This document shows, one piece after another, positions 11,801 to 22,066 of a DNA stretch of 64,000 bases; the first letter of the stretch is position 1, and the number at the start of each line of letters is the position of its first letter. The position numbers and the translations under genes were made by a program. Under the pieces are notes generated by a model, which had not been told where the DNA came from, searched no databases, and saw only the letters and a list, made by a program, of their open reading frames with translations. The stretch comes from Zygaena filipendulae (Eukaryota > Arthropoda > Insecta > Lepidoptera > Zygaenidae), in NCBI GenBank assembly GCA_907165275.2, contig OU015666.1:1022001-1086000 (forward strand). Reading direction: 5' to 3'.

Positions 11801-12604
11801 CAAGATCAATGTAGCATTTTTACTGCAGAGTGTTTTGCCATTCTGAGGGCTCTTATATATTTTGAGAATGTAAATAGCAAAAATTTTATTATTTTCTCAG
11901 ACTCAAAGAGTGCCCTTAGTTCGTTAGCTAATAACAATTGTAAATATAATTTAAACTACTTAGTGTATACCATAAAAGAAAGATATTTAGATTTATGTAT
12001 GAAAGGTAAATTGGTAAAATTTGTATGGGTACCTGCGCACTGTGGAATTTCTGGAAATGAGGAGGCTGATAGGGCAGCCAAGAACGGATATGATGAAGAC
12101 CTCTCCTCAACACTGGAAGTACCATTCACTGATTATTATGCCCTGCTCAATAAAACCTCACGAGAATTATGGGAACTATGCTGGAAACATACCTCAGAAA
12201 CAAAAGGAGCGTGGTATGCCGAGGTACAGAAAGCCCTACCCGCCAGACCTTGGTATCACAAACATAAACAGGTAGATCATCGGAATTTTATCAGTGTTAT
12301 CAACAGAATGAGATTCGGACATTGCAAAACTCCTACTCACCTCCATAGACTTAAAATTGTGCGTGATTCAAAATGTGATTATTGTAATTTTCCTATCGCC
12401 GATCTGGACCACGTGGTATTTAAGTGTCAAAGTTTCGGAATTGACAGATTGATACTTGTCAGTGAAATAAGTGACATTGTGAACATTTCTAAGAAGAAGA
12501 ATAATGAACCAACACAACCCGATAAGCTCTCAGAACTTCTAAGTGATCCAAATTTTTTCAAACCGTTATATAAATTCATAAGAAATACAGTGAATAATAT
12601 TTAA
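8819..12604 (+). CDS. LINE ORF2: endonuclease, reverse transcriptase, RNase H
   Basis: This 1261-residue polyprotein should nick genomic DNA and copy the element RNA by target-primed reverse transcription. The N-terminal APE-like endonuclease shows N15, E42, the GDLN motif (D140, N142) and H216. The reverse transcriptase occupies roughly residues 470-740, with YRPISL, a QFGFRKGRS block and the catalytic FADD at 668-671. The RNase H has D969 (YTDGS), E1004 (TAE), D1028 (FSDS) and D1084 (NEEADRAAK), so all four catalytic acids are present. A late C1186-X2-C1189-X8-H1198-X4-C1203 finger follows. The start ATG is one base after the ORF1 stop. Every motif I checked is intact and there is no internal stop, so the element may be autonomous. 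Confidence 0.93.
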   Translation: MATTAANSIRISQFNIQSVNNKKALLLNFLENYNIDLCLLNETFLKDGHNFKINNYNFIGQNGTNGHGGVGILIKNTFKYQVLHTPFYENLQSVAIILKTDMGNLSVLCVYNPPGNNRFSKNNLKNIIDDLPKPIMLSGDLNAHHVAFGCLTTMSRGTQLYDLLEEVDLCILNTGEPTTVGSAYHNQSAIDITCISPVIAPLCSWLVHDDPMGSYHYPTITEIQISVQRYQTGLDFEKFVYKRADWRRFHTVTKETFKNFKVDIENPLETYNAFYELLCQARNQCIPKLKITSNKISRKPVPWWDDECLQAVKNSKQALNLYRTQPSLENYIEYKKIDALKKRTISNKKKDGWKSLCESFNRYTPVSTIWNYIRKFKNVHTTKISKNDEWIPSFLDKYAPASTPEKYVNMDSLETFFCKNGSTNATFITNPFTMDELSVAMTSRKDSTPGLDEIPYSLLKNLPPEVLEILLQIYNLLWSTLAIPSSWKTQCVIPILKPGKPDNDHNSYRPISLSSCIGKIFECMLKFRLDYYVESNLILPVEQFGFRKGRSAAESFASLIVDIKTSFLSHSYTVCAFLDVQGAFDNVDPAVLVQILSELGIPGHTCKWIFNFLYDRIMYVKYNNLLHGPRAVYKGTMQGATISPLLYNLYTCQLNTYLDKINVKYLQFADDLIVYTVNKNLDLAVNSLNSALEQVQVYYSNKLQLSISPHKSASMIFSKKIIDNNILNNDIIYDNAPLPILNEKKFLGVILDKKLNFQQHIDYIIKNASKGLNILRSLTGVHWGADPNTLTMLYKSIVRSHFDYSSLAYMNSNVSVLRKLDLIQNKALRIITGAMCSTPINAMEAEACIPPLSLRRLQIAEKFCLKILSSNNKCTMDSIMPNQFMTNSVRNTNYINYKDILSETLPPLQRIILHIKSLSSYVKISYPWPIYKTNYNSLVTKINFQCIFSQAELLSYIADSSNSYRMYTDGSKSENGVTSAFYDPQLKLSKCFKIQDQCSIFTAECFAILRALIYFENVNSKNFIIFSDSKSALSSLANNNCKYNLNYLVYTIKERYLDLCMKGKLVKFVWVPAHCGISGNEEADRAAKNGYDEDLSSTLEVPFTDYYALLNKTSRELWELCWKHTSETKGAWYAEVQKALPARPWYHKHKQVDHRNFISVINRMRFGHCKTPTHLHRLKIVRDSKCDYCNFPIADLDHVVFKCQSFGIDRLILVSEISDIVNISKKKNNEPTQPDKLSELLSDPNFFKPLYKFIRNTVNNI

Positions 12605-12696
12605 CATTATAATTATCAAATTCTAAATTTCTACGTACTACAGGCTCCAAAGGGCGAGTACCCAGGGCCGTAAAATTATTTAAAAAAAAAAAAAAA
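12605..12696 (+). other. LINE 3' UTR and poly(A) tail
   Basis: A 77-nt 3' UTR followed by 15 A residues, directly abutting the right target site duplication. Confidence 0.85.
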
Positions 12697-12708
12697 GCAA
12701 TTCGGTAA
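12697..12708 (+). repeat. Target site duplication, right copy
   Basis: GCAATTCGGTAA, an exact match to 7564-7575. Confidence 0.9.
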
Positions 12709-13140
12709 ATACGTACCCTCCGCCAGATAACGCAATGTCCGTAAAATTCTAAATTCAAACTGCTTCTATATAATGTCTTTGGCTTCTATGAAATAATTTA
12801 AAAGAAACTTACCAATAAACAAAAAATTCTAACCGGAGGCAACAATGGGCAACCTTATCATTATTATGTGATTTCTACCAGATCCCCCTCTCTATGTTAC
12901 TATTAGGTACATTTTAATATACTTATTTACAACTAGAGGAATCTAAATACCTATCTACATCTACAGCGTGTTATAGAATGCTGTAATCATATTTTAAGAT
13001 AAAGTACCAAACGGACCAAACGGTCGACAATCATTTGCTATGGCGACTAATAACGAAATCTGTGTACAATGATATTTCCTTCCCATAATCCAACCCATAT
13101 ACCCACCTATTAGGTATATATTTTCCAAAACTTCAACTAG
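12709..13140. other. AT-rich DNA, no feature seen
   Basis: No credible ORF, RNA gene or repeat match inside the window. Confidence 0.5.
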
Positions 13141-13145
13141 GTGTT

Positions 13146-13622
13146 CCCAGCCGTTCCCGTTTCGTTAAAGTCGGAGTTCCCGCACGAATGGGCATGTTGA
13201 CTAATTTTTATTTTTTAGTCCGTCTTGCAGATTATTAAAAAATATTGGACACGTATTTTTTTCTTTTTTCACGTAATCAAAAAATAACAAAGATATATTG
13301 AGTTGAAATTTCGCGTGACGTCACTATTCTGACAGTTTGTATGGCGGTTTTAGCGGTTAGTGACGTCACGAGCCCCTCACCCTAAACTTTAATGCACTTT
13401 ATCTCTGTATATTTGAAAAAGCAAAAAATACGTGTCTATTGTTTTTTTATTTTCTAACTGACGGACTAATTAGCATTTTGATTTTCAAAAGTAGTCCACA
13501 TCCAGATTCCGGAATAAAAGTATCTACCCAATGTCGTTTTATGTACCCCTGACAACGTGTATGCAAAATATCACGATGATCGTTTAAGTGGTTAAGGTGT
13601 GAATGCGCAACAAACAAACACA
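13146..13622 (-). mobile_element. Helitron-like fragment split by MITE F3
   Basis: The reverse-strand core (GTCGGAGTTCCCGCACGAAT) continues after the MITE as ATTCCGGAATAAAAGTA and the CCCCTGACAACGTGTATGC block. The MITE therefore inserted into an existing Helitron. Confidence 0.65.
13190..13505 (+). mobile_element. MITE family F3, copy 1
   Basis: It begins GGGCATGTTGACTA and ends near GTAGTCCACATCC, with imperfect inverted ends containing TAGTCCGTC. Two TGACGTCA palindromes lie at 13316-13323 and 13361-13368. Junction bases against the host Helitron suggest a 2-bp AT duplication, which is tentative. Confidence 0.75.
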
Positions 13623-13637
13623 CATTCTTAGTTATAA

Positions 13638-13891
13638 CTAGCTGTGCCCCAAGGTTTCACCCGCGCGAGTTTCGGAATTATTTTAATAAAAGTAGCCTAA
13701 GTCACTCCTTATAACATCAACTATCTGCCAGTGAAAGTTACGTCAAAATCGGTCCAGCCGTTTCAGAGATTAGCCGGAACAGACAGACAGACAGAGGAAA
13801 AAATTCAAAATTGATTTTTTTATGCATGTAGCGAGAAATTAATTTGGAATTACAAACAGACACTTAAATTTTATTTAAATGTATATATAGA
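13638..13891 (-). mobile_element. Helitron-like element
   Basis: Reverse CTAG follows A, and the other end is TATATAGA|T (5' TC on the element strand). The body includes GGTCCAGCCGTTTCAGAGAT and a CAGACAGACAGA run. Relatives lie at 37593 and 45808. Confidence 0.7.
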
Positions 13892-13984
13892 TATTATGTA
13901 TAAGAATGTACAGATACAACATGCACCGTTATTACAAACGAAGAAGAAAAAGAATAAAAACCGTCCGCCTCGTATTTCACAAAG

Positions 13985-14220
13985 GGACATAGATAAGCAA
14001 TAGTGTGTCAACCCACACTGGAGAAATTTTGAATAAATCGTATTTTAAAATTATAGCGCCATTTTGTGTCAATATTTTTTTATATTCAATATTTAGTTAC
14101 ATATTTAAACAATGTAATAAGGTAAAGTCATAATTAAAAAACGTTCTCAATTTCTCAATAAATCGTTTTGAATCATTAACTTAATTTTGTGGGTTAACAT
14201 GTTATTGCTTATCTGCGTCC
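13985..14220 (+). mobile_element. MITE family F4, copy 2
   Basis: 236 bp with GGACATAGATAAGCAATA ends, flanked by AAAG at 13981-13984 and 14221-14224. Confidence 0.85.
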
Positions 14221-14398
14221 AAAGATCAATGCACCGGGCTTTATTTGAAGGCGATGTATTTTCGACAGCCGCAGAATTGTTTGTCCAATCTTGCCAATTT
14301 GTCATTAGCTTGCTGACACACGTGTACGCTTTACTTGTGTTTATCCTGTATTCTGTCAATTTTAAAAATCAATTAATGACTTTCGGAGACGCCTTTAA

Positions 14399-14813
14399 GG
14401 CCCGTATTCCAGAAGGTGACTCAGATCACGTTTTACTTGAGATTAGTTTTAAGCTCAGAACATAACTCAAGCGTACATCTTATTATAGAATGCGTTTTAA
14501 GTTCTAATTACTTGAAACTAGTCTTGAGTAGGGGTTCTGAACTCTGATTGGTTCTAATCAGTTGAAACTAGTCTAGAGTAGAGATTTTGAGCTCTGATTG
14601 GTTGAGTGGTCTTGACATGACAGACGTAATCAAAGATCAAATCTTTGCTTGAGTATAGATTAGTACTCAAGCGTCGTTCTTATTCAAGGAAATAACTCAG
14701 CTGATTGTTGATTGATGAATCTCGTTTCAAGTAAGGTTCTAAAATTAAAGCTTTACTTGAAATTAGTTTAAAAACTAGATTCATGACTTGAGTAACCTTT
14801 TGGAATACGGACC
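14399..14813. mobile_element. MITE family F7, copy 2
   Basis: Inverted GGCCCGTATTCCAG/GGTCCGTATTCC ends with TAA at 14396-14398 and 14814-14816. It is about 47 bp longer than copy 1 because of an internal partial duplication around TCTGATTGGTT. Confidence 0.8.
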
Positions 14814-15032
14814 TAAATCTTCCTCCACGTTAATTACTCAGGTAAACATTGGCCACTTATTTATTTTAGATCGGTGAGTGCTGACTTACTGAAGATATAG
14901 CACGTATACAACGTAGTATAGTATAAGTATATAAGTGCCTACTACAAATCAGAAGGTATATAGCAAGAAAATATAGCAACCGTTTCCAAATTGAATCTTA
15001 ATAAAAGCTTTTAAATATATTTTTATTACAAT

Positions 15033-15342
15033 GGGCATGTTGACTAATTTTTATTTTTTTGTCCGTCTTGTAGATTATTAAAAAATATTAGACACGTATT
15101 TTTTTTACGTAATCAAAAAATAACGGCGATATATTGAGTTAAAATTTCGCGTGACGTCACTATTCTGACAGTTTGTATGGCGGTTTTAGCGGTTAGTGAC
15201 GTCACGACCCCCTCACCCTAAACTTTAATGCACTTTATCTCTGTATATTTGAAAAAGCAAAAAATAAGTGTCTATTGTTTTTTTTTTTTTTTCTAACTGA
15301 CGGACTAATTAAAATTTTGATTTTCAAAAGTAGTCCACATCC
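15033..15342 (+). mobile_element. MITE family F3, copy 2
   Basis: A full-length copy very similar to 13190-13505, including both TGACGTCA palindromes. Confidence 0.78.
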
Positions 15343-15420
15343 TTATTCTCAAGCAACAAGACATCGCATGACATATATTAAAAAAAAAAACTAGAGCTAG
15401 GAATCTTACGATTCATAAGC

Positions 15421-15525
15421 ACCACTGAAAAAGTGTATACAAAATTTCATGATAATCGGTTCGGCCGTTAAGGCGTGAAAGCGTAACAGACAGACAGACA
15501 TAGTTACCTTCTCATTAATAGGGAT
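15421..15525 (-). mobile_element. Helitron-like fragment
   Basis: Reverse-strand 5' half with TTTCATGATAATCGGTTC, GGCGTGAAAGCGTAACAGAC and a CAGA run. Confidence 0.5.
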
Positions 15526-15584
15526 TATTAATTAGTACACATTATTGAATATGAAGCTTTCAATATCTATATTTATAAAAATGA

Positions 15585-15872
15585 ATCCCTATTTCCCTTG
15601 GTCACGGCATCACGCGTGAACGGCTGGACTAATTTCGGTAATTTTTTTTTTGGTGTTTGTTTTTGTAAGGAGAAGAAGAATAAAAGAAATTTGGAGTTCC
15701 TGCGAGAATTATGAAACTCACGCGGGTGAATCTCCGCAACGGTTGGACCGATTTCTATACGGGACTTCTTCACTGCTAATTAGCTGATGTTATAAGGAGT
15801 AAATTAGGCTACTTTGGACTTCCTGCGGGAATTCCGGAATTCACGCTAGTGAAACCGCGGGGCGCAGCTATT
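15585..15872 (+). mobile_element. Helitron-like element with duplicated core
   Basis: Two successive core and hairpin blocks are present (GCGGGTGAATCTCCGC, then GTGAAACCGCGGGGCGCAGC). The terminal CTAG has decayed to CTAT. Confidence 0.55.
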
Positions 15873-15984
15873 ATAAATAAACATTGAAAGATATCCAATA
15901 CTGTAATCTTATTATATGAGTACGATATCATAAAAAAAGCGACGAAAACAAATCAAAATCGAAACATAAGAAACATACATACTG

Positions 15985-16030
15985 CCGAATGGGCAACTCT
16001 CCTTTTTGGAAATCGGTTAAAAACGGCAAG
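15985..16030 (+). repeat. LINE-tail fragment
   Basis: CTCCTTTTTGGAAATCGGTT matches the 3' end of the repeat at 54843-55035. Confidence 0.4.
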
Positions 16031-17360
16031 TCCACCGCACGGAAAAAGTGTGTCATTTTCGATATGTACCGTTGGTTTTCATTTGAATGAAAATGTACTA
16101 AATGTGTAATTATTTAACATCCTGCACCATAACTGGACTAACGGTGCGTCCACAGAGCAAATAAATTTACTAGAGAGGACATGTAGGCGGGGCAGGCGCG
16201 CAACCGTTGCAAAGGCAGTAAGAGCAAATGCTCCAACTTGCCCAAAACTTATTTTGCTGCCATCCCAAGTATATTTACCAGAATAAGTATTACCAAAACT
16301 GTGAATTTTGAAAACAGTGACTAAGTAAAAACATAACTTTACGTTATTGAATGTTGAATAGTTGTGTGCGAAAACCACCCGGCGACACTGGTTTTCATCT
16401 GTTTTCATACTAAACTAAGTTGATGTCCCTTCTATCTGTCATTTTTGGTTCTGTGGATGCATCATTGTGTCTGATTGACATATGATTGTGGCGAATTATT
16501 TTTTGCATAAATTTTTTCTTTTTTTTTTTTTGCAAACTCGAATACTTACCGTTTTGTGCCACCGTCTGTGTGGTTGTTCAATATTAATTTGCGGGGTGAG
16601 GTCTTCTGAGAATCGTCGAAAACGAGAGAAATAATTTGTTTTGATTGAAGGTGATTACAGTATGGTGTCGAGACAGCTTTGATGATTGACTCAGCAGAAA
16701 GTATTATAATTAAAGTTGATGCGGTGAAAGCAAACCATAGGTACCTAATGTTTTATCATGCAACAAATAAAAATAAACAAACTTAAACTGTATCTCTATA
16801 CTTATACCATTGGTACAATATTTTACAACATTTTACGATAGGTGTGAAGCTGTGAACTGATGACCCTGGTAAGAACTACAATGACGTTCTCAATACGTTT
16901 GCATTTAAAACTATTTAGACGTTTTCAACAGTGGATGAAAATTGAACTGATTCCATTATACCACGAAATAAATATCTTTACATTAAAGTTCGACCAAAAA
17001 ATTGCGTAAATTTAAAAAAAAAATCTATATGTAGAAATTTATCAACTGCATAGTTGCCGGAACTAAACCCATGACCCTTTGGACAGCAGCCAGCCAACTA
17101 ACTATAAGCTGACGCACGTCATTCTTTGTAATATCTACTGTGTATTACTCACATTACAGTCAACACTGGAAATATATTGACGCTTTTGCAAGTTTTTCAA
17201 CTTTATTAGGTACCTACTATTAAAATGAGATTTAGTCAAAAGAGATAACATATTTCTGCTGCTGATTGTACGCAGTATGAATTATTTTTCTATTACCATT
17301 ATTCCTCAGATATTATATTCAAATGAATACAATATCTCTACATATAATACTATAACACAA
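16031..17360. other. AT-rich DNA without a supported gene
   Basis: A 109-residue minus-strand frame at 16079-16408 resembles no family I know and has no supporting signals. Nothing else was recognised. Confidence 0.5.
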
Positions 17361-17370
17361 AGTCCTCTAC

Positions 17371-17502
17371 CGCGTCTGGCTGTCTGTCTGTCTGTTAGCG
17401 ATAAACTCAAAGACTACTGAACGGATTTTCATGCGGTTTCCACCATTGAATTCCCGCGAGAACTTCAAAATTACCGCCAGTGAAATCGAGGGGAACAGCT
17501 AT
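17371..17502 (+). mobile_element. Helitron-like, shortened
   Basis: GTCTGTCTGTCTGTTAGCGA, then GAATTCCCGCGAGAAC, then a degenerate AGCTATAG end. Confidence 0.55.
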
Positions 17503-17618
17503 AGTATCTAATAAAATGATTGATTTACGCAGCTCCACTTTTAAAGTTTCCAAACTAGTGAGTCTGTAGGTACCCACCATGGGTACTTGGGTAAATTAAT
17601 ACATATTGTATATGTATA

Positions 17619-17880
17619 CTAGCTGTCCCCCGCGATTTCATCCGCGGTAATTTCGGAGTTCCCGCGGAGGTTGCTGGAAAAAAGTACTCTATGTCCTTCT
17701 TTGTGTCCCGACAGTAGTTTACGGTGATTAGCTGTTCCCCGCATTAGTGCCGGAGTTCCCGCGGGAATTCCGGAATAAAAACTATCCTATCTTTTAAGTT
17801 GGACCATATTATAAATAGTTACAAAATTTTATCAGAATCCGTTCAGTAGTTTCACACGTGATTTATATATATTAAGAAGA
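17619..17880 (-). mobile_element. Complete Helitron-like element
   Basis: 262 bp from reverse CTAG (after A not preserved) to ATTAAGAAGA|T, giving 5' TCTTCTTAAT on the element strand. It has two hairpin/core blocks. Confidence 0.7.
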
Positions 17881-17941
17881 TAGACTCAATACCCAGTTTT
17901 AGGGTAAACAGAAAAAAATATACATAAAATCTGTTTATTTT

Positions 17942-18011
17942 CCCCCGAGGATTGAATCCACGACACCTGGCGTAGCAGTCAAGTTCGATAACCACTAAAC
18001 CAACGGTACTG
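17942..18011 (-). repeat. tRNA-like SINE head (SINE-B)
   Basis: The minus strand has an A-box-like TGGTTTAGTGG and a B-box-like GGATTCAATCC at tRNA spacing, with no stable acceptor stem. Similar heads occur at 35076 and 58504. Confidence 0.5.
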
Positions 18012-18081
18012 TTGATAACAAATACTATGTGACCATTAAAGAAAATTACAATACTTATTTGCCAAATTCATTTATAATTCT

Positions 18082-18284
18082 ACTATACTACCAATATTAT
18101 AAATGTGAAAGTGTGAATGTTTGGATGTTTGTTACTCAATCACGCAAAAACGGCTGAACGGATTTGGATGAAATTTGGCATGCACGTTGCCAGAGGTACA
18201 CAGAAGGAGACAGGGTACTTTTTATCCCGGAATTCCCGCGGGAACTCCGAAATTACTGCGGGTGAGACCGCGGGGCACAGCTAG
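18082..18284 (+). mobile_element. Complete Helitron-like element
   Basis: It starts TACCAATATTATAAATGTG, includes GGCATGCACGTTGCCAG, the GGAATTCCCGCGGG palindrome and a GCGGGTGAGACCGCGG hairpin, and ends CTAG|T. Confidence 0.72.
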
Positions 18285-18559
18285 TAGTTTCAACGTGACA
18301 ATTTATTTACAATATATTTATCTACAATCTACATAGATTAGGTAGGTATATACTAAGATATGCAATAAGTATTTCACCTCTACGAAAATATTGAACAAAT
18401 GTGAGACATATCTTTCAATTTGTTTGTTTTATTTCACTTTTGACAGATGTTTTGCCAAGACGTCGTGGCGTGTGATGCTGCGTTCATCATAGGTAATTAC
18501 TAATTAGTTCAGTGATTATTATTGACAAAATTGTTTTGTGTAGGTATCCATTGAGGTGA

Positions 18560-18656
18560 AACTAATAATGACCCTTGTACATGATTACTTTTATACTTTC
18601 TTTCCTTTTTTGTTGTCCTTCTGTGCATTAATTGTTAAATAAATAAATAAAATAAA
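18560..18656 (+). mobile_element. LINE 3' tail with AAAT repeats
   Basis: TTGTTGTCCTTCTGTGCATT leads into AAATAAATAAATAAA. The same sequence occurs inverted at 45990-46129. Confidence 0.55.
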
Positions 18657-18731
18657 TTACATTAGTTGTGTATCAGTGGATATTTCTCCTCCAATTTTGA
18701 ATGGGTGAACCAAATGATATTAAATGATCAT

Positions 18732-18927
18732 CCTTACTTCCTGACTATAAAAGCGAATGTAAGTTTGTTTGTTTATTACACTTTCACACCTTAACAGCTC
18801 AACCGATTTTCATGAAATTTTGAGTATTAGCTGTCAAGTGTACAGAGAAGAACATAGGTTAATTTTTATCCCGGAATCCTACGGCAGCTGTTAAATTAAC
18901 GCGGGTACACCCACGTGGAGCAGCTAG
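18732..18927 (+). mobile_element. Helitron-like element
   Basis: 5' TCCTTACTTCCTGACTATAA and 3' CAGCTAG|T, with an eroded hairpin (GTACACCCACG). Confidence 0.65.
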
Positions 18928-18990
18928 TAGATAAGTATAACCAATTTTTCAAATGTGGCAACGCTATCTCTATTAATTCTTTATTAAAAA

Positions 18991-19178
18991 CTAGCTGTGC
19001 CCCGTGGTCTCACCCGCGAGAATTCCGGAATAAAAAGTACCCTATGTCCTTCTCTGTACCCCTGAAAACGAGCATGCCAAACTTCATCCAAATCCGTTCA
19101 GCCGTTTTGGCGTGATTGAGTAACAAACGTCCAAATATCCAAACGTCCACACTTTCACATTTATAAATATCAGTAGGA
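18991..19178 (-). mobile_element. Complete Helitron-like element
   Basis: A|CTAG at the left and ATCAGTAGGA at the right, 188 bp, with the usual core. Confidence 0.72.
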
Positions 19179-19364
19179 GAATAAATTATTCAGTCATCAT
19201 CTTAAAAGTTAATTTGCACGCTTTCGATCAAAAATAGATAAAAATGTTTTTTTCCTGGTGAGAATTGTTTTTCCTTACCCGAGCAGTGCTATTCATTCTA
19301 CATAATATTTATCTGCGTTAAACTTCATTCGGATGGGACAAGCCCATTCAGCAGAATGGGCTTG

Positions 19365-19580
19365 TCAAACAATTTTTTGTTTTAAGTCCGTTTTGTAGAT
19401 TACCTAGTAAAAATATTGGGCACGTATTTTTTAATTTTTTACATAATGTTAAAACAACGGATTTACATAAGTCGAAATGTCGCGTGACGTCACGCCGTGC
19501 TACAGTTGATAGCACGTTATGACGTCAACAGCCCTCACTCCTAAACTTTAATGCGTTTTATCATAGTTTTTACCGCCGTT
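19365..19580 (+). mobile_element. MITE family F3, truncated copy
   Basis: Left end and centre are present, including a GTGACGTCAC palindrome and a diverged second site. The right end is missing. Its left edge overlaps a 13-bp hairpin (19337-19366). Confidence 0.6.
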
Positions 19581-20350
19581 TCGTCGCGTTTAGGGGCATA
19601 CAAACACACAAGCGTTCAGTGTTAACATTCATATTATTAGTCACACTGTAAAGGTAGTCGCACACTGCCAAAGTTATACAATTCACTGCGAACGCTTACG
19701 TAAACATTGCCCAATAGAAACCAAAATTGATGTCGAGATTGTTTAAATTGCACGCACCGCGATGCGTGTGTTTATTTACAAAGTTTATATTCGTGAATAT
19801 CATATAGATGCAAGTTCTGTTTAAATTTAAATTATTATTACTGGTGCAGAAATAAATTGTTATCGGATGTGGCTATGCATTTTGGAGATTTGCTTGACCA
19901 TGTTTTTCACGAATTCTTTGTAAAACAAAGAGACCGACAGGAAATCAAGTCAGAAAAATTTCAATTTACATTAAACTAAAAAATAAATGTACATTTCAAG
20001 TACAGTTCTTCATATTTCAACTCTACATAGTGCAGAGATTCCGTGTTTAGTTAGTGCATGAGTGACCTTTCACTTTTATACACGGAGAAAAATCAATCAG
20101 ATCGAAGAGGTTTCGGTCGCCCTTTGTTGCCCGAAGGATATTTTGGCGACAAAATATCAGTGACCAACCCCGCACGGTGTCAATGATGTGCAAACTACCG
20201 GAGAGTATACTGACCAAATATGGTGCCTGACCGAACACCGGTAGCAGAGATACTGTTGACCTTCAATCTTCGGTGATCTTCGGAGATCTTCGGTGGGGAA
20301 CTTTTCGGTCGCGAACTTTGCCGAACAAGCCCTTATTTTTCTCTTAAGGT
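19581..20350. other. No gene seen; CTTCGG-type repeats at 20263-20296
   Basis: Three near-tandem CTTCGGTGAT/CTTCGGAGAT units lie in a moderately GC-richer stretch. No ORF is credible. Confidence 0.4.
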
Positions 20351-20353
20351 AGA

Positions 20354-20505
20354 CTAGCTGTTCTCCACCGTTTCAGGATAAAAAATACCCTAACTAGGTC
20401 CTTCTCTGTACCCCTGACAACGTGCATGCGAAATTTCATGATGACCGGTTGAGTAATGAGTAATCAAGCCACGAAAGCGTAACAAAGAAAACAAATAAAA
20501 AATGC
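20354..20505 (-). mobile_element. Helitron-like fragment
   Basis: Reverse CTAG end, then CCCCTGACAACGTGCATGC and a diverged 5' half. Confidence 0.55.
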
Positions 20506-21680
20506 GTGAGTGTCATGGAACACTTGGTTAGAACGAAGTAAATATTTTCCATATTAAACTGAGTCCGTTATGTCCTTCATGCGTGAAAAAAGGCAAAGAT
20601 ACAAAAAATACTAATTTCGAAAAAAAAAATACAGTTGCTTTGTTTATTTGTAGAGTAAACGTACGACGCCGTGACGAAAAATAAATTTTTACTCCCATCC
20701 GTACCATGCGATAAACAACTTCGTTCCAATAAACTCACATATTTTGCGAAAAAAGAATCTATTCTATCATTACAATTTTTTTGTCTTCATAATACACCTA
20801 CCAATACAATACTCGCAGCTGGGATTACCTATATTGTATTTACAGCTAGGCGACTTATCAGCACTGACAGATTGATTGAGAATTCGTTGCAATCAGCGAT
20901 CGAAGCGATTGCGTCGAGATATATTGCGAGGCGGCGGTCACTGCGCCGTGTCGTGTGCAATTGCCTTTATTTATCGCCATATCTGATGTGCACACAACTT
21001 TGGTTCTAGCTTTGGAAATAATGAAATCCAGATAAAACTGTTGCCTATCGCAAATCCACTGAATCGATCATTACCATATAACTATTATAACATATAAGTT
21101 AGCAATTCTTTATTATTCAATGAAAGGATTGAAATAGGTCCTGAAACTCCTGAATGAGGTCCTGAGTTGAGTTATTGTAATAAGTATGTTATTAATTAGG
21201 TGAATTATAAATCTTTTCTGTCATAATATTAATATTTGGTTTTGGTCCTGTCCATCTAAAGAGTGTCTGGAAGAGATCGCTAGTAAAGTGATGAGACCGC
21301 ATTCTGTACGCCTTAATTAATAAGATTTTTTGTGAACACACTATAAAATTTGGTGTACAATAAAGAGTATGAACTATTCTATAATTATACAAAGATTCAG
21401 ATTTATCGAAGGAATTATTAGAAGAGGTACCTATTCAGTATTCAATTATCGGCTCAATTATTACAAAAATGTGAAAAATATTTTTTATACGTAATAAAAA
21501 GAACTCCATGAAAATTGTGCTCGCAAACTTAAAAATCATTTCCTAAGGACCATTCGTTTGTATTGCCGCTGACGTGGCGACAAATCAAATACATATATAA
21601 GGTCATTCATCCCCGTTTAGTTAAAGGTTTTCTCTGTGATTGATCTATGTTTTTTAAATAATAATTTTTTTTATTAATTA
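20506..21680. other. No supported gene; CpG-richer patch 20870-20970
   Basis: A 112-residue plus-strand frame (20671-21009) is unlike any family I know. Bases 20693-20737 resemble 26169-26210, so part of it is repeat. The CpG-richer stretch could be an old promoter or another repeat. Confidence 0.4.
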
Positions 21681-21969
21681 CTAGCTGTGCCCCGCGGTTT
21701 CACCCACATGAAAGGTTTTTATACAACAACTTTTTTTCCCGACATCCGATTTCAATAAAACAAAGCCTATATGTAGTTCCAGGCTAAACTTAATCTACCT
21801 ATGAAAACAGCATGATAATCGGTTCAGTAGATGCGGAGATAATCGCGAACAGACAGACAGACAGAAAAGAATTTTAAAAACTTTTTTTTGGGCTTGGTTA
21901 CTCTTCTTTTATCACCCCCCTCAATTTAAGGTAAAAATATTCAATGTACTTACACTCTTTTAGTATAGA
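21681..21969 (-). mobile_element. Helitron-like element (TCTATACTAT subtype)
   Basis: A|CTAG at one end and TAGTATAGA at the other. The body matches 41447-41748 and 53768-54068. Confidence 0.7.
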
Positions 21970-22066
21970 AATGTATTTTATTTATATTTAAGGATGAGTT
22001 TTCGATAGGTTTAATACGTCTCCCTTTTAACTTTACACCTTGCATAAACCCAAGATTACTATCTTA

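Larger units (their letters stand above)
7576..12696 (+). mobile_element. Complete non-LTR retrotransposon (I-superfamily-like LINE)
   Basis: A 5.1-kb element with a 120-bp 5' UTR, two intact ORFs and a short 3' UTR ending in 15 A (12682-12696). It is bounded by a perfect 12-bp duplication, GCAATTCGGTAA, at 7564-7575 and 12697-12708. ORF1 is gag-like and ORF2 holds an APE-type endonuclease, a reverse transcriptase and an RNase H. That layout fits the I/Nimb/R1-like group better than Jockey, which usually lacks RNase H. The clade is inferred, not tested. Intact ORFs and identical duplications indicate a recent insertion. Confidence 0.93.

Noticed and set aside
9402..12275. Small ORFs within the LINE on both strands
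   Set aside because: Shadows of ORF2 in other frames.
16079..16408. 109-residue minus-strand ORF as a gene
   Set aside because: No recognisable domain, no coding context, and no sign of splice sites or a promoter.
17942..18011. Functional tRNA gene on the minus strand
   Set aside because: A- and B-box-like motifs are present, but no acceptor stem, and similar heads occur at other SINE copies.
20671..21009. 112-residue plus-strand ORF as a gene
   Set aside because: Part of it matches a repeat seen at 26169-26210, and the product resembles nothing known to me.
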